From: JABDBL01 sp963845445 | Lineage (GTDB): Bacteria; Cyanobacteriota; Vampirovibrionia; Obscuribacterales; Obscuribacteraceae | NCBI GenBank assembly: GCA_963845445.1 | Contig: CAWJSE010000002.1 | Span: 3,038,001 to 3,102,000 of the forward strand | Reading direction: 5' to 3' | Length of the DNA: 64,000 nucleotides | Shown here: positions 28,350-36,315 of the stretch, in pieces | Numbering within the stretch: position 1 is the first letter of the stretch | How the letters are laid out: each line of letters begins with the position of its first letter | Program-made: the position numbers and the translations under genes | Notes under the pieces: model-generated | Told to the model about the DNA's origin: nothing | Seen by the model: the letters and a program-made list of their open reading frames with translations, nothing else | Databases searched by the model: none

Positions 28350-29051
28350 TTATAGAGCATGGACCACATTGCCACCCTTTTTTTCGGCTGCTTCTTGAGC
28401 GCTAAGGCAACTATTAAGCAAGCTATCTGCATCCAATCCATGTTTTGGGAATGAGCTTAGACCGATACTACAGGTTGTATTAAGTTGAAATGTATTGAGT
28501 GTGACCGGTTTTCTTACAAGCGCATGACGAATTCTTTCCGCTACCACAGTGCCTCCAGCTTGATTTGTTTCAGGCAAAATCATGGCGAATTGCTCTAATT
28601 GTAGCCGGCAAGCCCAATCAACTTCCCTTAAAGTATCTTGCAATAATTTAGCTAAATGTTTTACGCTCAACTCGCAACCCAAAGGCCCATAGGCATTCCG
28701 TATTCCTGTGAAATTGTCTATTCGTAGAATTCCTATTGTTAGTGGTCTTTTATAGCGATCGGCTCTCGCTACTTCATATTTAAGCTCTTTCAAAAATACG
28801 TGGATATTATACAAGCCGGTTAGCGAGTCAAAAAAGGCCAATTTTTCCAAGTACTCAAGTTGCTCGTTCAGTGGCTCATTCCCTTCAAATTGGACAAAGG
28901 GGTTAGCCGGCTCTAGTGACTTGACTCTAGAAAGCGCTTGCTCGTTGACAATTGCTAGGCTGCTTGCGGTACTTACCAAATGTTCATCGGTGGCAATCTG
29001 GCAGTAGATGCAATTGACACCTGTACAATTATGGTCTTTTTCGTCCAGCAT
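28350..29051 (-). CDS. Degenerate GGDEF-domain protein
   Basis: A 233-residue protein. The N-terminal part carries a C-x6-7-C-x2-C-like cluster (HNCTGVNCIYC, residues 7-17). From about residue 70 there is a GGDEF-type cyclase fold (LAFFDSLTGLYNIHVFLKEL, TIGILRIDNFTGIRNAYGP). The catalytic GG[D/E]EF segment is replaced by QLEQF (RLQLEQFAMILP, about residues 149-160), so cyclic di-GMP synthesis is unlikely. It could be a c-di-GMP- or nucleotide-binding regulator. ATG 29051 has a tgaggag ribosome site. A TTG 14 codons upstream is less likely. Confidence 0.78.
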   Translation of the reverse strand: MLDEKDHNCTGVNCIYCQIATDEHLVSTASSLAIVNEQALSRVKSLEPANPFVQFEGNEPLNEQLEYLEKLAFFDSLTGLYNIHVFLKELKYEVARADRYKRPLTIGILRIDNFTGIRNAYGPLGCELSVKHLAKLLQDTLREVDWACRLQLEQFAMILPETNQAGGTVVAERIRHALVRKPVTLNTFQLNTTCSIGLSSFPKHGLDADSLLNSCLSAQEAAEKKGGNVVHAL

Positions 29052-29136
29052 TATTATGGATCTCCTCAATCCCCTTTTGCCCCTGGAAGCCAAAAACCAA
29101 ACTGTATTATAGCCTTCTCGCCCTTATAAATGCTCG

Positions 29137-30522
29137 TCAATTTGAAACTATGCCCTGTTTATCAGAATAGACTGTACTACCATCGATTAACAATCGTTCT
29201 AGCCTGCATAAGCCTTGGATAAGCAAACTGTAAAGATCGCCGCCACTTTCAAACTCCAGTGTCTTAGTATTTTTAGGCAGGGCAAAAACAGCGATATCAG
29301 CTAATTTGCCTGCTTGCAGAGAGCCCAGTTTATCTTCCAATCCAAGGCATTGAGCAGCTTTTATAGTGATTAAATCGAGCGCTTGTTTCGCCGCCAATTC
29401 AAAGTTAGCTAAATAAGATCGATGCAATTTGAGGGCAAAAGCAGCTTCATTTAGCAAATTCAAATTGTTACTGGAGGCAGCACTGTCAGTGCCTAGACCG
29501 ACACGCACGTGATTAGCTAAGAGCTTCTCCAATGGAGCCCGACCGCATTTGAGCGTAACATTGCTATTAGGGCAGTGGGCGATGGAAACGTTGGCTATTT
29601 TCAGTAGGTCTATGTCAAAATCATTAATTTGAACGCAGTGAGCGGCCAATAAATTATCAGCCAGCAAGCCGTGCTTGTGCAGATGCTCAACCGGCGAATG
29701 ATTGCTACCTTTCCAGGCTGTGTCTGTCTCATAAACTTCAGCAAAATTCGGTATTCTTTTGCTAAAAGCGTAAATTAAAAATTGTTTTAAATCCGTGTCC
29801 TCCGAATGGAACCATTTGAATTCTTCTTTAGATTCGGCCAAGTGCGTCAAAAGCGGAAGATTGTGCTCCTTGGACCATATCTTTGCTTTTCGCCATAAAG
29901 CGGGACAAACCGTATATGGTGCATGGGGAGCAACAGTAATAGCAATGCGCTGCTGTTGCAAAGCTGTTTGGACGGATGGTTTGGCCATAAATGTGTTCCG
30001 ATGTTCTAACCAGTGCTGCCATCGCTGTTCAGCTGCCGATTCGTCAACGCCGAATGTCTCTAACCCGATCACTGCTCTCATTCCGAGTTGTGCCAGAGGC
30101 ATAATAGAAGCGCCGTTATAAGAAAAGTCCACAACGAAAGTCGTGCCTGCTGCTATACTCTCTTTTACGCCACTTATAGCGGAATTCACCCGGTTTTCTG
30201 TTGACCAGCCAGCGGTTATTTCCATTAGCCTGGGCAACCAGTCAAAAAAAGCTGATTCTTTAGCCAAAGCTCTTAAACTTGTATGTTCAAGGTGAGTATG
30301 CAGATTTATAAATCCTGGCAAGATTATGGCATTGCCGTGGTCGTGCAGGATATATTCCCTGCCAGCAATAAATTGGGATAATTGATCTTCGGGCACAATG
30401 TTTTCGATTGTATTGCCAGAAATTATAATAGACCGGTGCTGCAAAGGCGGGCTAGACATCGGCAAAATCCATCGTGCCTTGAGTACGGTTAGTGCCCTAG
30501 CCGAGAGAGGGTATTTCGACAT
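29137..30522 (-). CDS. Amidohydrolase, MtaD/SsnA-like deaminase
   Basis: A 461-residue metal-dependent hydrolase of the amidohydrolase superfamily, probably deaminating a purine-type compound such as 5-methylthioadenosine or S-adenosylhomocysteine. Metal ligands are visible: INLHTHLEH near residue 72, HLAES with catalytic glutamate near 228, LAAHCVQIND near 293, and GLGTDSAASSNNLN near 340. The C-terminal half has the LGSLQAGKLADIAVF beta-sandwich signature. The start overlaps the end of the upstream TPR gene by 26 bases, so the two are probably co-transcribed. Confidence 0.85.
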   Translation of the reverse strand: MSKYPLSARALTVLKARWILPMSSPPLQHRSIIISGNTIENIVPEDQLSQFIAGREYILHDHGNAIILPGFINLHTHLEHTSLRALAKESAFFDWLPRLMEITAGWSTENRVNSAISGVKESIAAGTTFVVDFSYNGASIMPLAQLGMRAVIGLETFGVDESAAEQRWQHWLEHRNTFMAKPSVQTALQQQRIAITVAPHAPYTVCPALWRKAKIWSKEHNLPLLTHLAESKEEFKWFHSEDTDLKQFLIYAFSKRIPNFAEVYETDTAWKGSNHSPVEHLHKHGLLADNLLAAHCVQINDFDIDLLKIANVSIAHCPNSNVTLKCGRAPLEKLLANHVRVGLGTDSAASSNNLNLLNEAAFALKLHRSYLANFELAAKQALDLITIKAAQCLGLEDKLGSLQAGKLADIAVFALPKNTKTLEFESGGDLYSLLIQGLCRLERLLIDGSTVYSDKQGIVSN

Positions 30523-31579
30523 TTTTATCGTTAGAACGAACCAGTTCTAAATTGTGAACATAAGTTTTATTGGCCGGATCTAACTCAGTTGCTTGTTCAA
30601 ATTCTTTTTCTGATTTTTCCTTATAATTTTGTTGGAAGTATATAACTCCTAAATTATTATGCACAGCGGCATTCTCTGGTGCCAGTTTTAGGCAGATGCG
30701 TAATTCTTGCAAGGCTTCTTTAAAGCGGCTCTCTTTTGTGAGCAAATTCGCCAGATTATAGTGAGCTTCACAAGAAGTAAAGGCCAGATCAATAGCTTTT
30801 CTGTATTCAGCCTCAGCAGCTTTGTTTTGCCCTAAATCACCAAGAAGACTGGCATAACTGATTTGTGCCTGTAAGTAATGGGGTTTTACATTAAGCAGCT
30901 GCTTATATTTGGCTACTGCTTCTTGCTTCCTGCCCTGTCTTTCATAAATTAAAGCACCCAAGTATTTCGCTTCGTAATATTTTGGATTTTGTGTCAAAGC
31001 GTTATTAACTTCTTTTAGAGCTTCGTTATATTTTTTTTCCAGCGCTAAACGGCGAGCCTTCTCATAATGAAATTCCGGGTCAACAGAATGGACATATTCT
31101 TTAGTTGAATCGTCACTTGACATTAGCTGGCTGGCTGATTTTGATTTGCTTTTTTTAGTCTTTACACGGATTTGCTCCATTTGTTCGGCTTTGGTGTTCT
31201 GGTCTTTCGCTAAACCTTGCTTGACTTCTTTGACCGAATCAGCCTTTGACTCATTATTAGCTGCTGTTTCGGCACCCTTATAATTTTTTTCCGGGAGCGT
31301 TAATTTCTTGACTTCTTCTTCGGAGCTGCTCGCTTTTTCGCTTGTGCCTTCTGTTTCGGGAGCTTTATCGGGGGCTTTAGTAGTTTGATCTAATTGTGTG
31401 AATGGCTCGACATCTTTATCTGGAACAGCGATATTCTCTTTAATGGCAGGATGTATGCTGTTAGCGGTGCTGATATCGGTCTGGTCGCAATAAGCAGGCA
31501 ATGAAAAGTACAATGCCGCAGCCAAAATGACCAGACTATTAGCACGGTTAATTGGATTATATGTTTTGATTTCTATCAT
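30497..31579 (-). CDS. Exported TPR-repeat protein
   Basis: A 360-residue protein with a signal peptide (SLVILAAALYFSLPAYC), a long low-complexity segment rich in K, E, S and T (residues 35-155), and four or five tetratricopeptide repeats in the C-terminal half. Examples are EKKYNEALKEVNNALTQNPKYYEA, GRKQEAVAKYKQLLNVKPHYLQA and SRFKEALQELRICLKLAPENAAVHNNLG. It is probably a periplasmic or membrane-attached scaffold. Cleavage near SLPAYC resembles a lipobox only weakly. No enzymatic domain is present. It precedes the amidohydrolase gene with a 26-base overlap. Confidence 0.8.
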   Translation of the reverse strand: MIEIKTYNPINRANSLVILAAALYFSLPAYCDQTDISTANSIHPAIKENIAVPDKDVEPFTQLDQTTKAPDKAPETEGTSEKASSSEEEVKKLTLPEKNYKGAETAANNESKADSVKEVKQGLAKDQNTKAEQMEQIRVKTKKSKSKSASQLMSSDDSTKEYVHSVDPEFHYEKARRLALEKKYNEALKEVNNALTQNPKYYEAKYLGALIYERQGRKQEAVAKYKQLLNVKPHYLQAQISYASLLGDLGQNKAAEAEYRKAIDLAFTSCEAHYNLANLLTKESRFKEALQELRICLKLAPENAAVHNNLGVIYFQQNYKEKSEKEFEQATELDPANKTYVHNLELVRSNDKNVEIPSLG

Positions 31580-31752
31580 AACTATTTGCTTCTCTTTGTT
31601 ATCTAAAGTGCCTAAACGCTATATAATATTCTCTAGATGCCCACATCTGGGTAAGAGATTTATAGCAGATGTTTCTAATCAAAACCCCATTTGATGGTTA
31701 GGTTTATCTTGGACTTTAGAAAATTTTTTAGTGAGGCAGTGATTATTTGACC

Positions 31753-32409
31753 ATGAGACTCAATCAAAAGCACGATTTTCCAGGCAAACTTGTAGTTGTC
31801 GAGGGTGTTGATGGATCGGGCAAATCTACACAGTTAAACTTATTACGAAATTGGTTGGAAGCAAAAGGTAAAAGTGTCGTTTTTACTGAATGGAATTCTT
31901 CCAAATTAATTTCTAAAACAATTAAACAAGCTAAACGTTCAAATAGTTTGATCCCGGTTACATTTAGTATCCTGCATGCTACTGATTTTGCTGACAGGCT
32001 TGAAAACATTATTGTGCCTGCACTGAAAGCCGGTCTGATAGTTTTGGCTGATCGGTATTGCTATACAGCTTTTGCCCGTGATGTAGCGCGTGGTGTTGAT
32101 AAAGAATGGGTGAGAAATTTATATGGTTTTTCTATTCGTCCCGATGGTACCTTTTATTTTCAAGTGCCAGTAGAGGTATCTCTTGCTCGTATCAATAATG
32201 AAAGAGTACCAGGCTATTATGAAGCAGGCATGGATACTGGGCTTTCGCGAGATCCACGAGAGTCTTATAAATTATTCCAGTCAATCATTATCAACGAATA
32301 TGACAAAATGGTGGACGAATTTGATTTTTACATTATGCCGGCTACCCATCCTATTCATGAGCAGCAGCTTTTATTTAGAGAAAAAATGTCTCAACTTCTA
32401 ACCAATTAA
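31753..32409 (+). CDS. Thymidylate-kinase-like protein 1 (intact P-loop)
   Basis: A 218-residue P-loop kinase of the thymidylate kinase family, which phosphorylates dTMP to dTDP. The phosphate-binding loop is VVVEGVDGSGKST (K24). DRY appears in VLADRYCYTAFARD, followed by a lid region near NNERVPGYYEAGMDTGLSRD. The sequence differs from ordinary Tmk in the middle, so the substrate may not be dTMP. ATG 31753 is taken, and a TTG two codons upstream is possible. The next gene, a paralogue, starts 4 bases after its stop. Confidence 0.82.
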   Translation: MRLNQKHDFPGKLVVVEGVDGSGKSTQLNLLRNWLEAKGKSVVFTEWNSSKLISKTIKQAKRSNSLIPVTFSILHATDFADRLENIIVPALKAGLIVLADRYCYTAFARDVARGVDKEWVRNLYGFSIRPDGTFYFQVPVEVSLARINNERVPGYYEAGMDTGLSRDPRESYKLFQSIIINEYDKMVDEFDFYIMPATHPIHEQQLLFREKMSQLLTN

Positions 32410-32413
32410 TTTA

Positions 32414-33172
32414 ATGGTGCAAAACTCTATGCAATTAAATCAAGCAGATAGCGAAAAAAATCCAAAGGCAAAGCATATATATCCTGGCAAATTAATTGTT
32501 CTGGAAGGAACTGATGGCGTCGGTAGAAGTACACACTGTCAGCTTTTGCAAAATTGGTTGGCAATTGAAGGCTATGGTGCTGTCACTACAGAGTGGAAAT
32601 CCTCAGAGCTCATTTGCACAGTTATAGACAAAGCGAAGTCAAAGAATGCTCTGAACACAATCACTTTCTCTTTACTTTATGCGACTGACTTAGCCGATAG
32701 GCTCCACAACATTATTCTTCCGGCGCTAAAGGCAGGACAAATCGTAATTGCCGATCGTTATATTTATACAGCCTTTGCCCGCGACGTAGTGCGCGGTGCC
32801 GATCCTACTTGGGTTAAAAAACTTTATGGCTTTGCTATTGAACCCGATTTAGTATTTTATTTAAAGATGCCGCTTGATTCTTTACTAAGGCGCATTATCA
32901 CCACGCGCGGTGGCTTGGATTTTTACGAATCCGGTCGTGATATTGGCATGTCTACCGACCTTTATCAATCTTTTAAGCTTTACCAAGCGCAAATTGCTTT
33001 TGAATATGAGCGCATGGCTGATGAATACCAGTTTAAAGTAATATCGGCTGATGATCCAATTGATTCAGTACAGAAGGTATTAAGAAACTCAGTGCGTAAG
33101 CTCTTGGTTCAAACTTCTGTTGATTCAGGCTCCCCTTCTTTAGAGTCCAAAATAAAAGTAACTGGTCCATGA
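32414..33172 (+). CDS. Thymidylate-kinase-like protein 2 (altered P-loop)
   Basis: A 252-residue paralogue of the preceding protein. The P-loop reads LEGTDGVGRST, with arginine (R38) in place of the Walker A lysine, which normally lowers or abolishes kinase activity. DRY is kept (VIADRYIYTAFARD), as is the lid-like segment TTRGGLDFYESGRDIGMSTD. The tight tandem arrangement suggests that the two form a heteromer in which this one is regulatory, or that it uses another nucleotide. Its last 64 bases overlap the convergent dtd gene (33109-33597). Confidence 0.8.
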   Translation: MVQNSMQLNQADSEKNPKAKHIYPGKLIVLEGTDGVGRSTHCQLLQNWLAIEGYGAVTTEWKSSELICTVIDKAKSKNALNTITFSLLYATDLADRLHNIILPALKAGQIVIADRYIYTAFARDVVRGADPTWVKKLYGFAIEPDLVFYLKMPLDSLLRRIITTRGGLDFYESGRDIGMSTDLYQSFKLYQAQIAFEYERMADEYQFKVISADDPIDSVQKVLRNSVRKLLVQTSVDSGSPSLESKIKVTGP

Positions 33173-33597
33173 TTGGTCAAAGTAACGCTCATCGAGGATC
33201 CGAATTGTCCAGTTTCAACAGTCAGCCCTTGTTTTTCTAATTCATTAACAAAATTCACATATAATTCCTCAGCTTCTTTGGGAGGGGCAGCCTTGGTAAA
33301 GCTTGGTCTTCTACCTTTTTGCCAATCGGCTAATAGAGTGAATTGAGAAACTACCAGAATTGTTCCTTCTACATCAATAACCGACCTATTCATTTTTTGC
33401 TCATGATCTTCAAAAATACGTAAATGAGCAATTTTTTTGGCTAAGAAAATGCTGTCTTTATCATTGTCGCCAAGAGCAACACCAAGGAGAACCAGCAAGC
33501 CGTGCGTTTGTCCGGTATTTCGGTTTAGGGTTTCGCCCACTAATTCCCCAGCCACCGTTACCGTGGCAGAACTGACCCTTTGCACCACAGCTTTCAT
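33109..33597 (-). CDS. dtd: D-aminoacyl-tRNA deacylase
   Basis: Dtd hydrolyses D-amino acids (and glycine on tRNA-Ala) from tRNA as a proofreading step. The 162-residue protein has both active-site motifs: VVSQFTLLADWQKGRRPSF at residues 77-95, and the Gly-cisPro motif in LTNHGPVTFILDS near the end. The start MKAVVQRVSSATVTV is typical. A C-terminal tail of about 12 residues extends past the usual end and lies in the overlap with the convergent kinase gene. Confidence 0.93.
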   Translation of the reverse strand: MKAVVQRVSSATVTVAGELVGETLNRNTGQTHGLLVLLGVALGDNDKDSIFLAKKIAHLRIFEDHEQKMNRSVIDVEGTILVVSQFTLLADWQKGRRPSFTKAAPPKEAEELYVNFVNELEKQGLTVETGQFGSSMSVTLTNHGPVTFILDSKEGEPESTEV

Positions 33598-33770
33598 ATT
33601 CGAGAAACCCCTATATTATTCATGCAATTGTTAACTAGTAGTATTTTTTAGCAGCAGCTAAGCGAATTTATGCTAGGATGCAAGGTGGTGGTGATATGCT
33701 CAGCATTTACTCAGACCAACTTCCTCTATAAGATACTATTGTTTCTATTAAGAAGTCTCTAAATTATTGA

Positions 33771-33847
<77 letters not shown>

Positions 33848-33893
33848 CTAATCATGCGCCTTTCAGAAGGTAGGACAAAAAGCGATTTTTGCT

Positions 33894-33916
33894 CCCCTAT
33901 CGAGTCCCTATCGTAA
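33894..33916 (+). repeat. Left-end copy of a 23-bp integrase arm-type repeat
   Basis: cccctatcgagtccctat plus cgtaa, with the octamer ccctatcg occurring twice. The same 23 bases with one change occur at 45564-45586 near the right end, in the same orientation. The position just inside the att sites suggests arm-type binding sites for the integrase or excisionase. Confidence 0.55.
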
Positions 33917-33989
33917 TCACCCCTATTCAACAGTTAGCAAGAGATGATGCTGCTTGCTATCCTCACTATTGCCATACACCATTCATAAA

Positions 33990-34240
33990 GGTGGTTTATA
34001 GAATCTCCGGGTGTCCGCTGTTGCCAATGGCACAGCAGTCCGGTGCAGGCAATCAGACTTAAGCAATCAATTATCCTAACCATTGACGTAATGGCCCATT
34101 CGAGCTGAAGCTGACACGAGACGTTGGCTAGGCGAGGACTAGCATAGCCAGCACTAATAGGCAGAATTGTCCCTGGGGAAAGGAACTGCGAGTGGTAGTC
34201 AATTTGCCGTCGTCTTATAGAAAGATGAATCGTTCAATCG
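33990..34240. other. Non-coding, structured-looking region of the element (candidate RNA)
   Basis: No frame of useful length exists between the tRNA and the IS (33848-34418). The centre is richer in G+C than its surroundings and holds stems such as gctg-t-tgcc-aat-ggca-cagc (about 34018-34038) and gttggcta pairing with tagccagc (about 34122-34151, one G-U pair). I cannot match it to a known RNA family. It may be a small RNA or recombination-site DNA of the element. Confidence 0.25.
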
Positions 34241-34418
34241 ACCTAACAATGTATGTCACTTTAGCTGAAATTTTTTACCAAAAATTTTTATACACTTTGA
34301 GTTCTAATTGAGGTTCGCTTAAGGACAAGTCGCGCCAGCAGCAAATCGGCGCTAATCCGCTTCAGGCATTTATCAGAATAGTTTGGGTTTTATTCAGTCG
34401 TATCTTTCTCGAATAATT

Positions 34419-35955
34419 GATAAAGCAACTAATTTTCTGTAAATGTTTGACTTAGTACCTTCTGATTTTTGATTTTGTATTATCTTTTTTTTTGTTTTTA
34501 CGTATTTGATCTTTTAAAAAGGTTGGCCCGCCTTGTTTTCCATGCAGGCAGACAAGCCTAACTGAGCCACCCAGTGTAAAGCACCAAGCAGCTTCGCTGT
34601 GGCTTCGCCAGTGCTTGACACCGGGGCCCTTGGCTTCAGCTATTCAAGCATGTACCGCATGGGGCTGCGGCGGGCTCTTTATTCAGGTGCAGGCAAATAT
34701 CTATTTTTTTCAGTTATCCAGTCATCTGACACCTCCATTATTACTGCTGTTATTAAACGAAGACAAGACGCTTCATTTGGAAACAATGTAGCTACTCTTG
34801 TTCTTCTATTTATTTCTCTGTTGAGCCGCTCCAGTAAATTAACTGTGCGGATTTTTTCCAACAAAAAGTAGGAAAAGAAAAGAAAGTTAGACCTTCAGGC
34901 AAGTTTGTCTCCATCCAATCAGCCAGAGCTGGTGCTGATTTCTCATAGGTACTTATTGCTTGTTTCAATAATCTATCTGCTTCTTCTTTTTTAGGGGCAT
35001 TAAAAATAGCTCTAATATCTGCTGCTACTTGTTCCTTCATATCTTTTTTCGGTATATATTTCTGAGCATTTTGTTGTAAATGAAATTGACAACGTTGCCA
35101 TGGCGTACCGCCAAAAACAGCTTTCCTAGCAGCCTTTAGCCCTTCATGGCTGTCGCTAATTATTAGCTCAATACCATGTAAACCTCTTTCGTGCAGGTTG
35201 CGCAAGAAGCTTCGCCAATGTGCTTCTGATTCTGATAAAGAAACAGAAATACCTAAAAGCTCTCTTCTACCATCTGCATTAACACCGGCAGCAATTAGAA
35301 CAGCACAATCTCTAACAATGCCGCCATGTCTTACTTTCTCGTAGCGAGCATCCAGATATACAAATTTAAAAAGACCTAAAGGTCGATTGCGCCAGGCTTC
35401 CAAGAACTCGTCTAATTCTTTAGTCATGCGGCTGACTTCAGATGTGCTGATATCAAAGCCGCACATCTTTTCGACAATCTCAGTTACTTTTCTAGTTGAT
35501 ACTCCTTGCACGTACATCTCAGCTAAAGCTAGTCGTAGCGCTCTTTCAGAGCGCATACCTTTTTCTAGACAGTTTGGATAGAAGTCACCTTCTCGTACTT
35601 GGGGTACAAGAAGATCTAATTCACCAAGCCTAGATTTAACTGTCTTAGGCTTAAATCCATTAGCATGGCCATTTCTTTCTTCTGTACGTTCATATGGCTC
35701 AGCTTTTAAATGCTTCTGTCGTTCTAGCAACATCGCAGAATTGATTAAAAATGCCAAAGCATCATTAGAAGAGTCGAGACCTTGATTAATTAACACTTCT
35801 AGAATTTCCTTTAATGTACTATTCTTTAATTGGGTCATTGGTTTATTCCTCCTAGTCTTGTTAACCAGAAGGGTAAATCTGTGGCCTCTTTTTCTGTCTT
35901 AAATCTGACAGATCTAAAAAAGGTCTAGAATTTACAGAAACAATGATGCACTAAC
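34419..35955 (-). mobile_element. Complete IS256-family insertion sequence
   Basis: A 1,537-bp element. The ends share imperfect inverted repeats: gataaagcaactaatt with ttctgtaaatgtttgac on the left, gttagtgcatcattgt with ttctgtaaattctagac on the right, aligned over about 33 bases. It is flanked by the 8-bp direct duplication gaataatt at 34411-34418 and 35956-35963, as expected for this family. The element consists of the transposase gene and a long non-coding tail of about 260 bases (34419-34678). The tail matches window bases 42-303 in inverse orientation. The insertion replaces the last codons of the XRE gene. Confidence 0.92.
34679..35838 (-). pseudogene. IS256-family (mutator-type) transposase, frameshifted
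   Basis: A DDE transposase of about 386 residues. The first frame (35838-34810) has KSRLGELDLLVPQVREGDFYP, the first catalytic aspartate in FKFVYLDARYEKVR, the second in ELIISDSHEGLKAARK, and the C-x2-H of PWQRCQFHLQQNAQ. Near 34862 the frame shifts by one base in a short T/A run. The adjacent frame completes the protein with TVNLLERLNREINRRTRVATLFPNEASCLRL, which holds the third catalytic glutamate, and ends at 34679. A sequencing error or natural inactivation could cause the shift. Confidence 0.88.
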
Positions 35956-36165
35956 GAATAATTTTGCTATCGAGATACCGAGAGCGTGCGCTATCCGCGC
36001 AATATTGTGCAAGCTAACATTACATTCAGCCCGCTCGATTTCTCCGATGTAATTGGCGCTTATTCCGGCTTTGTCAGCAAGTTGCTCCTGTGACCATCCT
36101 TTAGTAATACGCAAGGAGCGAATACGTTTTCCGAAATGTTTGGCGGCTTTAATTTCAATCTTCAC
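35932..36165 (-). CDS. XRE-family regulator with IS-replaced C-terminus
   Basis: A small helix-turn-helix repressor. The HTH_3 domain covers residues 11-66 (FGKRIRSLRITKGWSQEQLADKAGISANYIGEIERAECNVSLHNIARIAHALGI). The first 70 codons are native. The final residues VSASLFL are read from the end of the IS256 element. Removing the IS and one target copy restores an end LFEKDTTE with a stop at 34390-34392, giving a 76-residue protein. The DNA-binding part is intact, so activity may survive. It is divergent from the secreted-protein genes at 36316 and is likely the element's regulator. Confidence 0.85.
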   Translation of the reverse strand: MKIEIKAAKHFGKRIRSLRITKGWSQEQLADKAGISANYIGEIERAECNVSLHNIARIAHALGISIAKLFVSASLFL

Positions 36166-36173
36166 CCTGTGCA

Positions 36174-36187
36174 GTTTCGGGCGAAAC
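36174..36187. promoter_or_regulatory. Candidate operator palindrome upstream of the XRE gene
   Basis: gtttcg-gg-cgaaac is a perfect 6-bp inverted repeat, 9 bases upstream of the XRE start codon, in the 150-base spacer to the divergent gene at 36316. Repressors of this type usually bind such sites to regulate themselves. No binding data support it. Confidence 0.35.
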
Positions 36188-36315
36188 GCCCAATAGCTCT
36201 ACCAGCTATAGTTGGTTAAAGGGTTCTTAATATGTTAACTGGTGCGGCTTTTGGGCATTTCATTTTTATGGTATAACTGGCGTTGTCAATGGACATCGAT
36301 AGGTTATACATAGTC

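Noticed and set aside
33848..34418. tmRNA, SRP RNA or RNase P RNA next to tRNA-fMet
   Set aside because: I looked for their conserved cores and terminal sequences and found none.
34679..35838. Programmed frameshift in the IS256 transposase
   Set aside because: IS256-family transposases are made from one frame, and similar one-base breaks occur in many host genes here, so an indel is more likely.
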